Positions 1 through 7,234 of a stretch of DNA of 64,000 nt are shown piece after piece (the first letter of the stretch is position 1; the number at the start of each line of letters is the position of its first letter). The position numbers and the translations under genes are program-made. Location: positions 248,001-312,000 of the forward strand of contig NZ_WHPF01000001.1 in the NCBI RefSeq assembly GCF_013106755.1, given 5' to 3'. The notes beneath the pieces were generated by a model. That model made no database searches, was not told the origin of the DNA, and saw only the letters and a program-made list of their open reading frames with translations. The DNA is from Limnovirga soli. Its GTDB lineage: Bacteria > Bacteroidota > Bacteroidia > Chitinophagales > Chitinophagaceae.

Positions 1-952
1 TTACTGTAAGTTTTTGGTTGGTATATTTTATTTCTGGCTGAATATAGAAAGCTTTCATTTTTACTCCAGAAGAATCCTTACCATGTTGATAATAACCACT
101 AAAAGTTACATACCAGTTATAGGTAGAATATTCTAAACGGCCGCCATTGGTAAAACGCATATAAGTGGTTTTATAATCATTGGGTTTAGAGCTTTGGTAA
201 CCATCGGCGGTGTTAATGGTTAGAAAATTTACTTTGTCGCTTATTTTCCAGTTTAAATAATCTACCAATAACACTTTATAGTTGGAGAAACCAGTTGGTT
301 TATAGTTACTTGTAAATGTATTTTCACCATATTGGTTATATGCACCTAGAAATTCGTTGGTAAAGTTTATTTTGTTGTTATAGATAAGTCTAACCGCGTC
401 ATGAGAATTACCTGGGAGGCGCCAATCATTTTCAGCAAATAAACGCTGGTTGTCATACATAACACGCTGGCGGCCAATTCTAACAGACCATTTATCATTA
501 AAATGGGGTTCGATATATGTTTCAAACATGTATAACGGGTAAGTAGTAGCTGGTGTTGGAGATGATACTGTTTGACCTTCACGGGGATCTTGCTGGCCCC
601 ACTGTCTGGTATCTTGTAAGGAGGCAAAGAAATCAAGCCTTTTACCTTTAAAGTCAAAATTGATACGGGTACGCTGATTGGTAAAAACAGCTGCTAAGGT
701 ATCCTGTGTAGGGATTGTTCTGTAACCATGCTTTAATTCAGTTCTGGTTCTTAAATCAAGGGAAATGGTTAGTGAGTTTTCCTTTTTGGTTGGGGTTGTG
801 GCAATTTTCAAAGAATCAATCTTTGCATAAGCTATTCTTAATGAGTCACTTAAACTAAGTTTTGTTTTGGTTGAGTCTTGAGAAAATGCAGTAATAGAAA
901 CGAACAATGCAAAAGCAATAAGGGTTAGTTTTGATCTTCTGTGGTTTGCCAT
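1..952 (-). CDS. Alginate-export-like outer-membrane porin, 3' end outside window
   Basis: The reading frame starts at 952 and runs off the left edge, leaving about 317 residues. An N-terminal signal peptide (LTLIAFALFVSITAFSQ) is followed by alternating beta-strand-like sequence. The stretch IGRQRVMYDNQRLF with GNSHDAVRL nearby is typical of alginate-export-like barrels of Bacteroidota. By family, such proteins pass anionic or carbohydrate-like solutes across the outer membrane; the substrate here is unknown. A -7-like box TATGTTTG lies 18 bases upstream. The family assignment is by eye from motifs, so the porin class is likely and alginate specificity is not claimed. Confidence 0.7.
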   Translation of the reverse strand, partial: MANHRRSKLTLIAFALFVSITAFSQDSTKTKLSLSDSLRIAYAKIDSLKIATTPTKKENSLTISLDLRTRTELKHGYRTIPTQDTLAAVFTNQRTRINFDFKGKRLDFFASLQDTRQWGQQDPREGQTVSSPTPATTYPLYMFETYIEPHFNDKWSVRIGRQRVMYDNQRLFAENDWRLPGNSHDAVRLIYNNKINFTNEFLGAYNQYGENTFTSNYKPTGFSNYKVLLVDYLNWKISDKVNFLTINTADGYQSSKPNDYKTTYMRFTNGGRLEYSTYNWYVTFSGYYQHGKDSSGVKMKAFYIQPEIKYTNQKLTV

Positions 953-969
953 ATGTTAAAATGTTTTAG

Positions 970-977
970 CAAACATA
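970..977 (-). promoter_or_regulatory. -7 box upstream of the porin gene
   Basis: The minus strand reads TATGTTTG, a full match to the Bacteroidota TAnnTTTG box, 18 bases before the porin start codon. No TTG lies at the usual 19-base distance, so this is a half match only. Confidence 0.35.
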
Positions 978-1069
978 CATATCCCATCGGATTAATAGGA
1001 ATTAAAATTTAATAAAATTTTAGAATTTCCTTTTTTTTTCAGGATTTGAGGGCATTTCAGAAGAAAAAA

Positions 1070-1516
1070 TTATTTTTCCAGGGCCTTTTGCATAGCTTCA
1101 GAACGGTCCATAATAGCTTGCAATGTGGCATTTTTAAGCATATTTACTGTTTCATTGCGCACATCTGCAAAAACAGAACGAATACCGCAGGTGGCTTCAT
1201 CCTTACATTCTTCGCACCTTTCGTAGTAGTTGTGGGTTACGCAGGGCAGTAATGCGATTGGTCCATCGAACAACCGCATTACTTCTGCTATATTGATCTC
1301 ATCGGGAGTTTTGTGTAAATAATATCCACCGGTTTTGCCTTTTCGGCTACTTAAAATGCCGGCATTCTTCATATCAAGCAATATCGCTTCCAGGAACTTA
1401 CGTGGTATATGTTCACTTTCAGCAATCCTGCTAATTTGTATGGGTTCATGTTCCTTGTGATGCCTGGCAAGGTAAACAAGGGCATTAATGGCGTATTTAG
1501 TCTTCTTAGAAATCAT
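1070..1516 (-). CDS. Rrf2 family transcriptional regulator with cysteine cluster
   Basis: A 148-residue protein that starts MISKKTKYAINALVYLAR, the usual Rrf2 winged-helix beginning. An upstream in-frame extension of 26 residues has no family support, so the start at 1516 is preferred. The DNA-binding helix region (ISRIAESEHIPRKFLEAIL) and the wing (LSSRKGKTGGYYL) are clear. Four cysteines in a C-x8-C-x2-C-x5-C arrangement lie after the dimerisation helix, at the place where IscR and NsrR bind an iron-sulfur cluster. It probably senses redox, iron-sulfur or nitrosative state. It sits between the porin and the GH13 gene on the same strand; the targets are not evident. Confidence 0.9.
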   Translation of the reverse strand: MISKKTKYAINALVYLARHHKEHEPIQISRIAESEHIPRKFLEAILLDMKNAGILSSRKGKTGGYYLHKTPDEINIAEVMRLFDGPIALLPCVTHNYYERCEECKDEATCGIRSVFADVRNETVNMLKNATLQAIMDRSEAMQKALEK

Positions 1517-1599
1517 TAGAACGTATATATAATCAATGCAATTCCTATCCCCACAAAAGTACTTAAACTTCCGCTCATATTGCTTTTCGATCAACTATG

Positions 1600-2982
1600 T
1601 TAATAACTCAACACTAAATAGCCCCAGGCAGCCAAATTAAATGACTGGCCCTTAGTTACAGCCTCCGTTTTTCCGGTAAAAATATTAGTGGCATTGCCGC
1701 TAATATCAGCACTTGTTAATGTAAAAGTTTGTGGGGTAGCACTAAGGTTTAATAAAACAACCACTTTATCTTTTCCATTCTCCCGGCTATATGCATAAAT
1801 GGCCCCATCATTACTGGTAGCAATTTTTGTAAATGCTGCATTGGCAGCCAGTGCTGTATTGGTTTTACGCAGGTTTAACAGCTTGGTATAAAAATCAGCA
1901 CGGCCAAATTTGCTAAAACTAATTGTGTCTTTATAAAAGAAACTAATGCTATCCAGGTAAGGTTCTTCCTGGCCACTATAGATTAATGGAACCGACTTAC
2001 CAATGGTTTGTGTTAACACTGCAAATGGAGCATGGCTATCACCTGGCATGGTGGCGTAATCAGCTTTATTCCAGCTGTTCTCGTCATGATTGCTGGTAAA
2101 ATACATCAGCAATCTTGTTTTAGGGAAGGTGCTATCTACCCTGTTAAGTACACTATCCAATGCAAATGCAGGGCGCTCTCCTTTTGCAATACGTTTCATC
2201 ATAGAAAATTCATCCCAGGTATAAGTGGCATCAAATCCATCCTCTTGCAAGGAGGCTTTATTGCCCTCGGCCAGCATAAAAATATTTTTCTCGGCACGTA
2301 AGGCAGGGATACATTTTTTCCAGAAAGCGTCCGGCACATCGCCGGCTACATCGCATCTGAAACCATCAATATCGCTTTCTTTAATCCAGAATTTTAAGGC
2401 ATTTATCATGCTATCCTCTAACACAGGATTTGCATAATTTAGTTTGCGGGTATCAGACCAATCATAAGGCGATAAAGCTTTACCAGTTACTGAGTCCTGT
2501 ACATAAAAATCAGGATGTTCTGTAAGCCAGTAATGATCTCCGCCGGTATGGTTGGGTACCCAATCGATAATTACTTTAAAACCCAAATCGTGGCATTTTT
2601 TCACCAACGCCTTCCAATCGTCCATAGTACCAAACTCGGGATTGATCGCCGTATAATTGCTAACAGCATAATAACTTCCCAGCTCCCCTTTTCTGTCAAC
2701 TTTGCTAATTGGGGTAATTGGCATAAACCAAAGTGTTTGTACCCCCATATCTTTCAGTCGTTGCAGGTTGGCCGCAAAGGCGTTAAAAGTACCTTCGGGA
2801 GTGTATTGGCGTACATTCACTTCATAAATATTGCCTTGCATAATCCAGGATGGATGACCATCTGTTTTGGCGGCACTGTCGGTATTTGCTGCGGCACCAT
2901 CAGCTGAGTTGCCGGTTGAGTTACAAGATACCATTGCGGCCATAACAAACAGGGCCAATAATAATTTTTTTAGCGGTAGCAT
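1600..2982 (-). CDS. GH13 alpha-amylase family lipoprotein
   Basis: A 460-residue protein with a lipoprotein signal whose lipobox cysteine is C20. The GH13 barrel shows all conserved regions: DWVPNHTG (region I), GFRCDVAG with nucleophile D211 (region II), the acid E239 in FMLAEGNK (region III) and SNHDEN with D300 (region IV). A C-terminal beta domain closes the chain. It should hydrolyse alpha-1,4 glucans or oligosaccharides at the cell envelope, as SusG- or MalS-like enzymes do. A promoter with the full TTG-N19-TAnnTTTG arrangement lies just upstream, so it is likely its own transcription unit. Confidence 0.92.
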   Translation of the reverse strand: MLPLKKLLLALFVMAAMVSCNSTGNSADGAAANTDSAAKTDGHPSWIMQGNIYEVNVRQYTPEGTFNAFAANLQRLKDMGVQTLWFMPITPISKVDRKGELGSYYAVSNYTAINPEFGTMDDWKALVKKCHDLGFKVIIDWVPNHTGGDHYWLTEHPDFYVQDSVTGKALSPYDWSDTRKLNYANPVLEDSMINALKFWIKESDIDGFRCDVAGDVPDAFWKKCIPALRAEKNIFMLAEGNKASLQEDGFDATYTWDEFSMMKRIAKGERPAFALDSVLNRVDSTFPKTRLLMYFTSNHDENSWNKADYATMPGDSHAPFAVLTQTIGKSVPLIYSGQEEPYLDSISFFYKDTISFSKFGRADFYTKLLNLRKTNTALAANAAFTKIATSNDGAIYAYSRENGKDKVVVLLNLSATPQTFTLTSADISGNATNIFTGKTEAVTKGQSFNLAAWGYLVLSY

Positions 2983-3014
2983 ATGCGTTAGATTTTATAG
3001 TTTGTAAAACTGAA

Positions 3015-3045
3015 CAAATGTATTGATAAATTTAATGTGTACAAC
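3015..3045 (-). promoter_or_regulatory. Complete Bacteroidota-type promoter of the GH13 gene
   Basis: Read on the minus strand: TTG, then exactly 19 bases, then TACATTTG. This matches the sigma-ABfr consensus (TTTG/TTG-N19-TAnnTTTG). The predicted transcript start is near 3008, giving a leader of about 25 bases before the ATG at 2982. It is the best full promoter match in the window. Confidence 0.6.
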
Positions 3046-3068
3046 TTACACATCAAATTTATTTATTT

Positions 3069-3138
3069 GCCGCCCATTGTACAGAAAGTATAAGAGTGCG
3101 ACGCAAGTAAAGCCGCATTATGGCACTATTGCCCGGCC
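3069..3138 (-). repeat. Interspersed repeat copy 1 (reverse, A core)
   Basis: GCCGCC arm at 3069, core AGAGTGCGACGCAAGTAAAG, and a GCCCGGCC arm ending at 3138. It lies just upstream of the thioesterase gene. Reverse means that the CTTGCG core and the CCGGC-to-TGGCRGC order read on the minus strand. Confidence 0.85.
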
Positions 3139-3188
3139 CAATATTGTTGTTTTACTAACCTCATTACACAAAAACAAAGGCTTGCATT

Positions 3189-3196
3189 TATCTTTG
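3189..3196 (+). promoter_or_regulatory. -7 box of the thioesterase gene
   Basis: TATCTTTG, a full match to TAnnTTTG, ends only 7 bases before the ATG at 3203 and 16 before the ATG at 3212. If used, the mRNA would have almost no leader. No upstream TTG at 19 bases. Confidence 0.35.
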
Positions 3197-3202
3197 CCGC
3201 AA

Positions 3203-3727
3203 ATGAATAAAATGGAAAGTAAAACGGCTAGTGAAAGTTTTATCATTATGAACGAACTGGTACTGCCTAACGATACCAATACTTTTGGCAACCTTATGGG
3301 TGGCAGGCTAATGTATTGGATGGATATTGCCGCCGGAATTGCCAGTGGCAAACATTGCAATGCCCCTTGTATGACGGCCAGTGTAGACAATCTTAGCTTT
3401 AAAAACCCTATTAAACTGGGTAATATTGTACATATAGAAGCACAGGTTTCCCGCGCCTTTAATACCTCTATGGAAGTACACCTGAGGGTATGGGGCGAAG
3501 ACTCTTTACACCAATACCGCTACGAAAGCAACGAAGCCTATTTTACTTTTGTAGCCTTGGACCCCAATGGCAAACCACGCAAAGTGCCTGCACTTATTCC
3601 AGAAACTGCCGAAGAACAGGCCTTATACGATGGCGCTTTACGCAGGCGCCAGTTACGCCTTATATTGGCAGGTAAAATGAACCCCGACGATGCCAGTGAA
3701 TTAAGGGCATTGTTTTTTAAATCATAA
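3203..3727 (+). CDS. Acyl-CoA thioesterase, hotdog fold
   Basis: A 174-residue single hotdog-domain protein. The motif NDTNTFGNLMGGRLMYWMD is the signature of the YciA/BFIT class of acyl-CoA hydrolases, with the catalytic aspartate in the helix after GG. It releases free fatty acid and CoA in the cytoplasm. The open frame continues 60 codons upstream, but that part translates repeat copy 1 and has no family resemblance, so a start at 3203 (or 3212) is chosen. Repeat copies 1 and 2 flank the gene on both sides, the second only two bases after the stop. Confidence 0.9.
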   Translation: MNKMESKTASESFIIMNELVLPNDTNTFGNLMGGRLMYWMDIAAGIASGKHCNAPCMTASVDNLSFKNPIKLGNIVHIEAQVSRAFNTSMEVHLRVWGEDSLHQYRYESNEAYFTFVALDPNGKPRKVPALIPETAEEQALYDGALRRRQLRLILAGKMNPDDASELRALFFKS

Positions 3728-3729
3728 TA

Positions 3730-3796
3730 CCAGCTATAGTTAGTATAGCAGCTTTACTTGCGTCGCAATCCTTTCATCACCATATCTTTTGGCGGC
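3730..3796 (+). repeat. Interspersed repeat copy 2 (forward, variant core)
   Basis: Core ACTTGCGTCGCAATCCTTTC with a GGCGGC arm ending at 3796. The right half (CAATCCTTTCAT) is shared only with copy 23. It starts directly after the thioesterase stop codon. Confidence 0.75.
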
Positions 3797-3918
3797 AAAA
3801 GGGTTTATAGATAAGTTGGTTAATAAAATAAAAGCTGCAGGAACAATTACAGTATATTGCAAGTATCAAAATAAAATAAAAACAACCACGTTAATCACCC
3901 GGAATAATACAATCATAT

Positions 3919-5208
3919 ATGAAACACTTGCCACTTAATCCTCAGATATTTATAGACAACCGTAAAAGGTTTATGGCCGCCATGAAACCCAACAGCATTG
4001 CCATTTTTAACAGCAATGATGAAGTGCCCAGCAATGGCGATGCGCTATATCGTTTTCAGCAAAACAGCGATTTATATTGGCTTTGCGGCATTGAGCAGGA
4101 AGATACTATGGTGATTTTATTTCCGGATTGTCCCGACCCTAAATACAAAGAAGTACTGGTTTTGGTAAGGCCTAATGAATTAAAAGAAAAATGGGATGGC
4201 AAAAGGCACCGTGCCCATGAAGCTACCGCCATTTGTGGTATTGGTACCATTGTATGGCTCGATAGCCTGGATGCATTATTGCAACCATGGATTCATTTAG
4301 CCAATATAATTTATTTAAACACCAACGAGAACGATCGTAAAGGCAGCCTGATAGAAACCCGTGATTATCGCTTTATAAAAGAAATACAAGCCCGCTATCC
4401 GCTGCATCAATTTGAACGCTCAGCCAAAATAATGCTGCAATTACGTGCAGTAAAATCCAGGCTGGAAACCGCTGTACTGCAAAAAGCCATTGATATAACT
4501 GAAAAAGCATTTCGCCGCCTGCTGGGTTTTATACAGCCAGGTGTTATGGAATATGAAATTGAGGCCGAAATTGTGCACGAATTTTTGCGTAACCGTGCAC
4601 GTGGCGAAGCCTATGGCAGCATATTAGCCAGCGGAGACAGGGCACGCACCCTGCACTATGTTAGCAATAACGAGGAATGTAAGGATGGCGAACTGATTTT
4701 AATGGATTTTGGCGCCAACTATGGCGGTTATGCAGCAGATTTAACACGGACCGTACCCGTAAATGGCAAGTTTACCAAAAGACAAAAAGAAGTATACAAT
4801 GCCTGCCTGCATTTACACAATTATGCAAAAAGTATTTTAAAGCCGGGCATTACCATTCTGGCCTATCACGATAAAGTAGGCGACGAAGCCACCAAAACAT
4901 TCTTAAAGATTGGCCTTATTACAAAAGAAGATGTAAAGAATGAGGACAAAAATAACAGGGCATATCGTAAATATTTATACCATGGCATCTCGCATCATCT
5001 GGGCGTAGATGTACATGACCTGGGTACCAAAACCGAACCATTAAAAGCCGGTATGTTGTTAACCGTAGAACCAGGCATTTATATAGAAGAAGAACAAATG
5101 GGCATACGTATTGAAAACAATATTTGGCTAACCAAAACCGGCCATATTGATTTAATGAAAAACATACCAATTACTGCAGAAGAAATAGAAAAACTGATGA
5201 AGCGTTAA
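3919..5208 (+). CDS. pepP: Xaa-Pro aminopeptidase (M24B)
   Basis: A 429-residue cytoplasmic metallopeptidase that removes N-terminal residues preceding proline. An AMP_N domain occupies about residues 1-135. The pita-bread M24 domain follows, with the five metal ligands visible as D263 and D274 (MDFGANYGGYAADLTR), H359 in HGISHHLG, E384 in TVEPGIY and E399 in RIENN. Length and motif order agree with PepP-type enzymes. There is no signal peptide. It stands 55 bases before pssA and may be cotranscribed with it. Confidence 0.93.
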   Translation: MKHLPLNPQIFIDNRKRFMAAMKPNSIAIFNSNDEVPSNGDALYRFQQNSDLYWLCGIEQEDTMVILFPDCPDPKYKEVLVLVRPNELKEKWDGKRHRAHEATAICGIGTIVWLDSLDALLQPWIHLANIIYLNTNENDRKGSLIETRDYRFIKEIQARYPLHQFERSAKIMLQLRAVKSRLETAVLQKAIDITEKAFRRLLGFIQPGVMEYEIEAEIVHEFLRNRARGEAYGSILASGDRARTLHYVSNNEECKDGELILMDFGANYGGYAADLTRTVPVNGKFTKRQKEVYNACLHLHNYAKSILKPGITILAYHDKVGDEATKTFLKIGLITKEDVKNEDKNNRAYRKYLYHGISHHLGVDVHDLGTKTEPLKAGMLLTVEPGIYIEEEQMGIRIENNIWLTKTGHIDLMKNIPITAEEIEKLMKR

Positions 5209-5263
5209 GCGCTGCAAACACAAACTAATTTTCACTAATCAACAAAGCTTAAGCGCATAGGGC

Positions 5264-6028
5264 ATGAAACAAATTCCCAATATTTTTACTTTACTCAATC
5301 TGGTTTTTGGTACAATGGCAATTGTATTTATTATGCAAAATGGCCTTATCTTAACCGGTTCTGATAGTGGCGAATCGCTGATAATTCTGCCTGAAAAATT
5401 ATATATGGCATCCATCTGTATTGCCTGTGCGGCTGTTATAGATTTTCTGGATGGCTTTGTAGCCCGCTTATTAAAAGCCTCCTCCGAAATGGGCAAACAA
5501 CTGGATTCTTTAGCCGATGTGGTAAGTTTTGGTGTGGCACCCGGACTTATTATTTACCAGTTTTTACGCCTTAGCTATGCCCAGCAGGAAGATGGTTTAG
5601 ACATTAGCACTCTATGGTTATTACCCGCATTTATTGTACCCTGCGCCGGTGCGTACCGCCTGGCCCGATTTAATATTGATACCACCCAAAGCCATGGTTT
5701 TAAGGGGGTACCCATACCAGCGGCAGGCCTGCTAATTGCCTCATTTCCTTTAATTTATTGGTTTAGCAACGATGCATGGGTAATACAACTTATGCAAAAT
5801 CAGTGGTTCTGGATGGCCGTTATTGCTATTATAAGCTACCTGATGGTTTCTACCCTGCCCATGATGGCATTAAAATTTAAAGCGCCAACGGTAAAAAAAT
5901 TAATGCCTTTTATCATTATAGCCGCAATTGCGCTGGTATCTGCATTTATTTTTCAATGGATGGCAGTACCCGTAACATTTATAGCCTATGTAATTTTATC
6001 TTTGCTCAATAAACAGCAACAATCATGA
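5264..6028 (+). CDS. pssA: CDP-diacylglycerol-serine O-phosphatidyltransferase
   Basis: A 254-residue integral membrane enzyme that makes phosphatidylserine from CDP-diacylglycerol and serine, the committed step to phosphatidylethanolamine. The CDP-alcohol phosphotransferase signature DG-x2-AR-x8-G-x3-D-x3-D is complete and starts at DGFVAR. About seven hydrophobic segments follow or flank it. The start MKQIPNIFTLLNL is the usual one for the family. Its last codons overlap the purS start by four bases (ATGA), so the two are translationally coupled. Confidence 0.93.
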   Translation: MKQIPNIFTLLNLVFGTMAIVFIMQNGLILTGSDSGESLIILPEKLYMASICIACAAVIDFLDGFVARLLKASSEMGKQLDSLADVVSFGVAPGLIIYQFLRLSYAQQEDGLDISTLWLLPAFIVPCAGAYRLARFNIDTTQSHGFKGVPIPAAGLLIASFPLIYWFSNDAWVIQLMQNQWFWMAVIAIISYLMVSTLPMMALKFKAPTVKKLMPFIIIAAIALVSAFIFQWMAVPVTFIAYVILSLLNKQQQS

Positions 6029-6273
6029 CGTATAATGTACAAATCAAAGTAATGCCTTTAAAAGATTTATTAGACCCACAAGGCAAAGCGGTAATGGGCG
6101 GTTTAAAAAATTTAGGCATCAGTACCATCGAAGATGTAAGAATAGGTAAGCATATTACTTTACAAATTGAAGCCGATTCTGCAGATGCTGCCAAAGCCAT
6201 TGCTGATGATGCCTGCAAAAAATTACTGGCTAATCCGGTAATGGAGTTCTACGAAATTGAAATGATCAATTAG
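6025..6273 (+). CDS. purS: Phosphoribosylformylglycinamidine synthase subunit PurS
   Basis: An 82-residue protein with the PurS fold: an N-terminal strand YNVQIKVMP, DPQGKAVMGGLKNLG, a central V(R)xGK element and the C-terminal strand VMEFYEIEMI. PurS bridges PurL and PurQ in the ATP-dependent fourth step of purine synthesis. The ATG overlaps the pssA stop in an ATGA, so pssA and purS form an operon although their pathways differ; no purL or purQ lies in the window. A 16-bp perfect hairpin follows the stop codon. Confidence 0.88.
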   Translation: MTYNVQIKVMPLKDLLDPQGKAVMGGLKNLGISTIEDVRIGKHITLQIEADSADAAKAIADDACKKLLANPVMEFYEIEMIN

Positions 6274-6280
6274 CCATATT

Positions 6281-6317
6281 GATACAGAAAGCAATACCTG
6301 TTATTGCTTTCTGTATC
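6281..6317 (+). terminator. Perfect 16-bp hairpin after purS
   Basis: GATACAGAAAGCAATA pairs with TATTGCTTTCTGTATC around a five-base loop CCTGT. It lies between the purS stop (6273) and the rsmI start (6340). No T-run follows on either strand, so it may be a processing or stability hairpin rather than a simple intrinsic terminator. Confidence 0.6.
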
Positions 6318-6339
6318 TCCATTTATCGCTTCCCCAACC

Positions 6340-7008
6340 ATGTTATACCTCGTACCCACACCACTGGGCAATTTAAAAGATATTACCCTGCGATCGCTGG
6401 AAATATTGCAACAGGCCGATGTAATTTTATGTGAAGATACCCGAACCTCCTCCCGCCTGCTGCAGCATTACAATATTCAAAAACCACTATCCCCATATCA
6501 CCAGCACAACGAACATAAAATTGTACAGCATATTGCCGATCAGTTACTTGCCGGTAAAACCATGGCACTTATTACCGATGCCGGAACCCCGGGCATTAGC
6601 GACCCCGCTTTTTTGCTGGTAAGGGAATGTGTAAAACAAAATATAAAGGTAGAATGCCTGCCAGGCGCTACCGCTTTTGTGCCGGCGCTGGTAAACAGCG
6701 GATTGCCCATTAACCGCTTTGTATTTGAAGGATTTTTGCCGTTGAAAAAAGGTCGCCAAACCATGCTAAAAAAACTGGCTACCGAAGAGCGTACCATGGT
6801 TATTTACGAAAGCCCCGTACGGCTGGTAAAAACGTTAAAAGAATTTATTGAATATTTTGGCGCCGAACGCCCATGTAGTGTTAGCCGCGAACTAACCAAA
6901 CTATTTGAAGAAACCTTTCGTGGCAGCCTGCAACAGGTACACGATCATTTTGCAGCCAAAACCGTAAAAGGCGAAATTGTAATTGTGTTGCAGGGTGTAG
7001 ATGATTAA
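6340..7008 (+). CDS. rsmI: 16S rRNA (cytidine-2'-O)-methyltransferase RsmI
   Basis: A 222-residue SAM-dependent tetrapyrrole-methylase-fold enzyme that 2'-O-methylates C1402 of 16S rRNA. The start MLYLVPTPLGNLKDITLR is canonical; an in-frame upstream ATG at 6304 lies in the purS hairpin and is not used. Other family motifs are CEDTRTS, ALITDAGTPGISDP and the late EIVIVL strand. The protein is shorter than E. coli RsmI (286) because the C-terminal extension is missing, as is common in Bacteroidota. Confidence 0.93.
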   Translation: MLYLVPTPLGNLKDITLRSLEILQQADVILCEDTRTSSRLLQHYNIQKPLSPYHQHNEHKIVQHIADQLLAGKTMALITDAGTPGISDPAFLLVRECVKQNIKVECLPGATAFVPALVNSGLPINRFVFEGFLPLKKGRQTMLKKLATEERTMVIYESPVRLVKTLKEFIEYFGAERPCSVSRELTKLFEETFRGSLQQVHDHFAAKTVKGEIVIVLQGVDD

Positions 7009-7046
7009 AATTCCCCCGTTAAAGATAATTAAGCAAAAAATGATGT

Positions 7047-7118
7047 GCCCGGCAACAGGCAGCTAATCGGCTGTACTTGCGTCGCACACTTGTGCTGTTG
7101 GATACTTTGTGCAACTGC
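7047..7118 (+). repeat. Interspersed repeat copy 3 (forward, A core)
   Basis: GCCCGGCA arm at 7047, core CTTGCGTCGCACACTTGTGC at 7076. It pairs with copy 4, which has the same unusual TGTGC ending. The outer end is less well defined than in other copies. Confidence 0.8.
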
Positions 7119-7156
7119 TATAACATCCAAACACAAATCATGTATTGTATTTATAA

Positions 7157-7223
7157 GCTGCCATCCATTCTGTTGCACAAGTGTGCGACGCAAGTAAAGT
7201 TGCCCAAAAAACTACTGCCGGGC
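7157..7223 (-). repeat. Interspersed repeat copy 4 (reverse, A core)
   Basis: GCTGCC arm at 7157, core GCACAAGTGTGCGACGCAAG, GCCGGGC arm ending at 7223. Copies 3 and 4 fill the gap between the converging rsmI and M14 genes as an imperfect inverted repeat. Confidence 0.85.
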
Positions 7224-7234
7224 TATAACAAGTA

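Noticed and set aside
3023-3202. N-terminal extension of the thioesterase
   Set aside because: It translates repeat copy 1 and non-coding DNA, and the family starts at about 3203.
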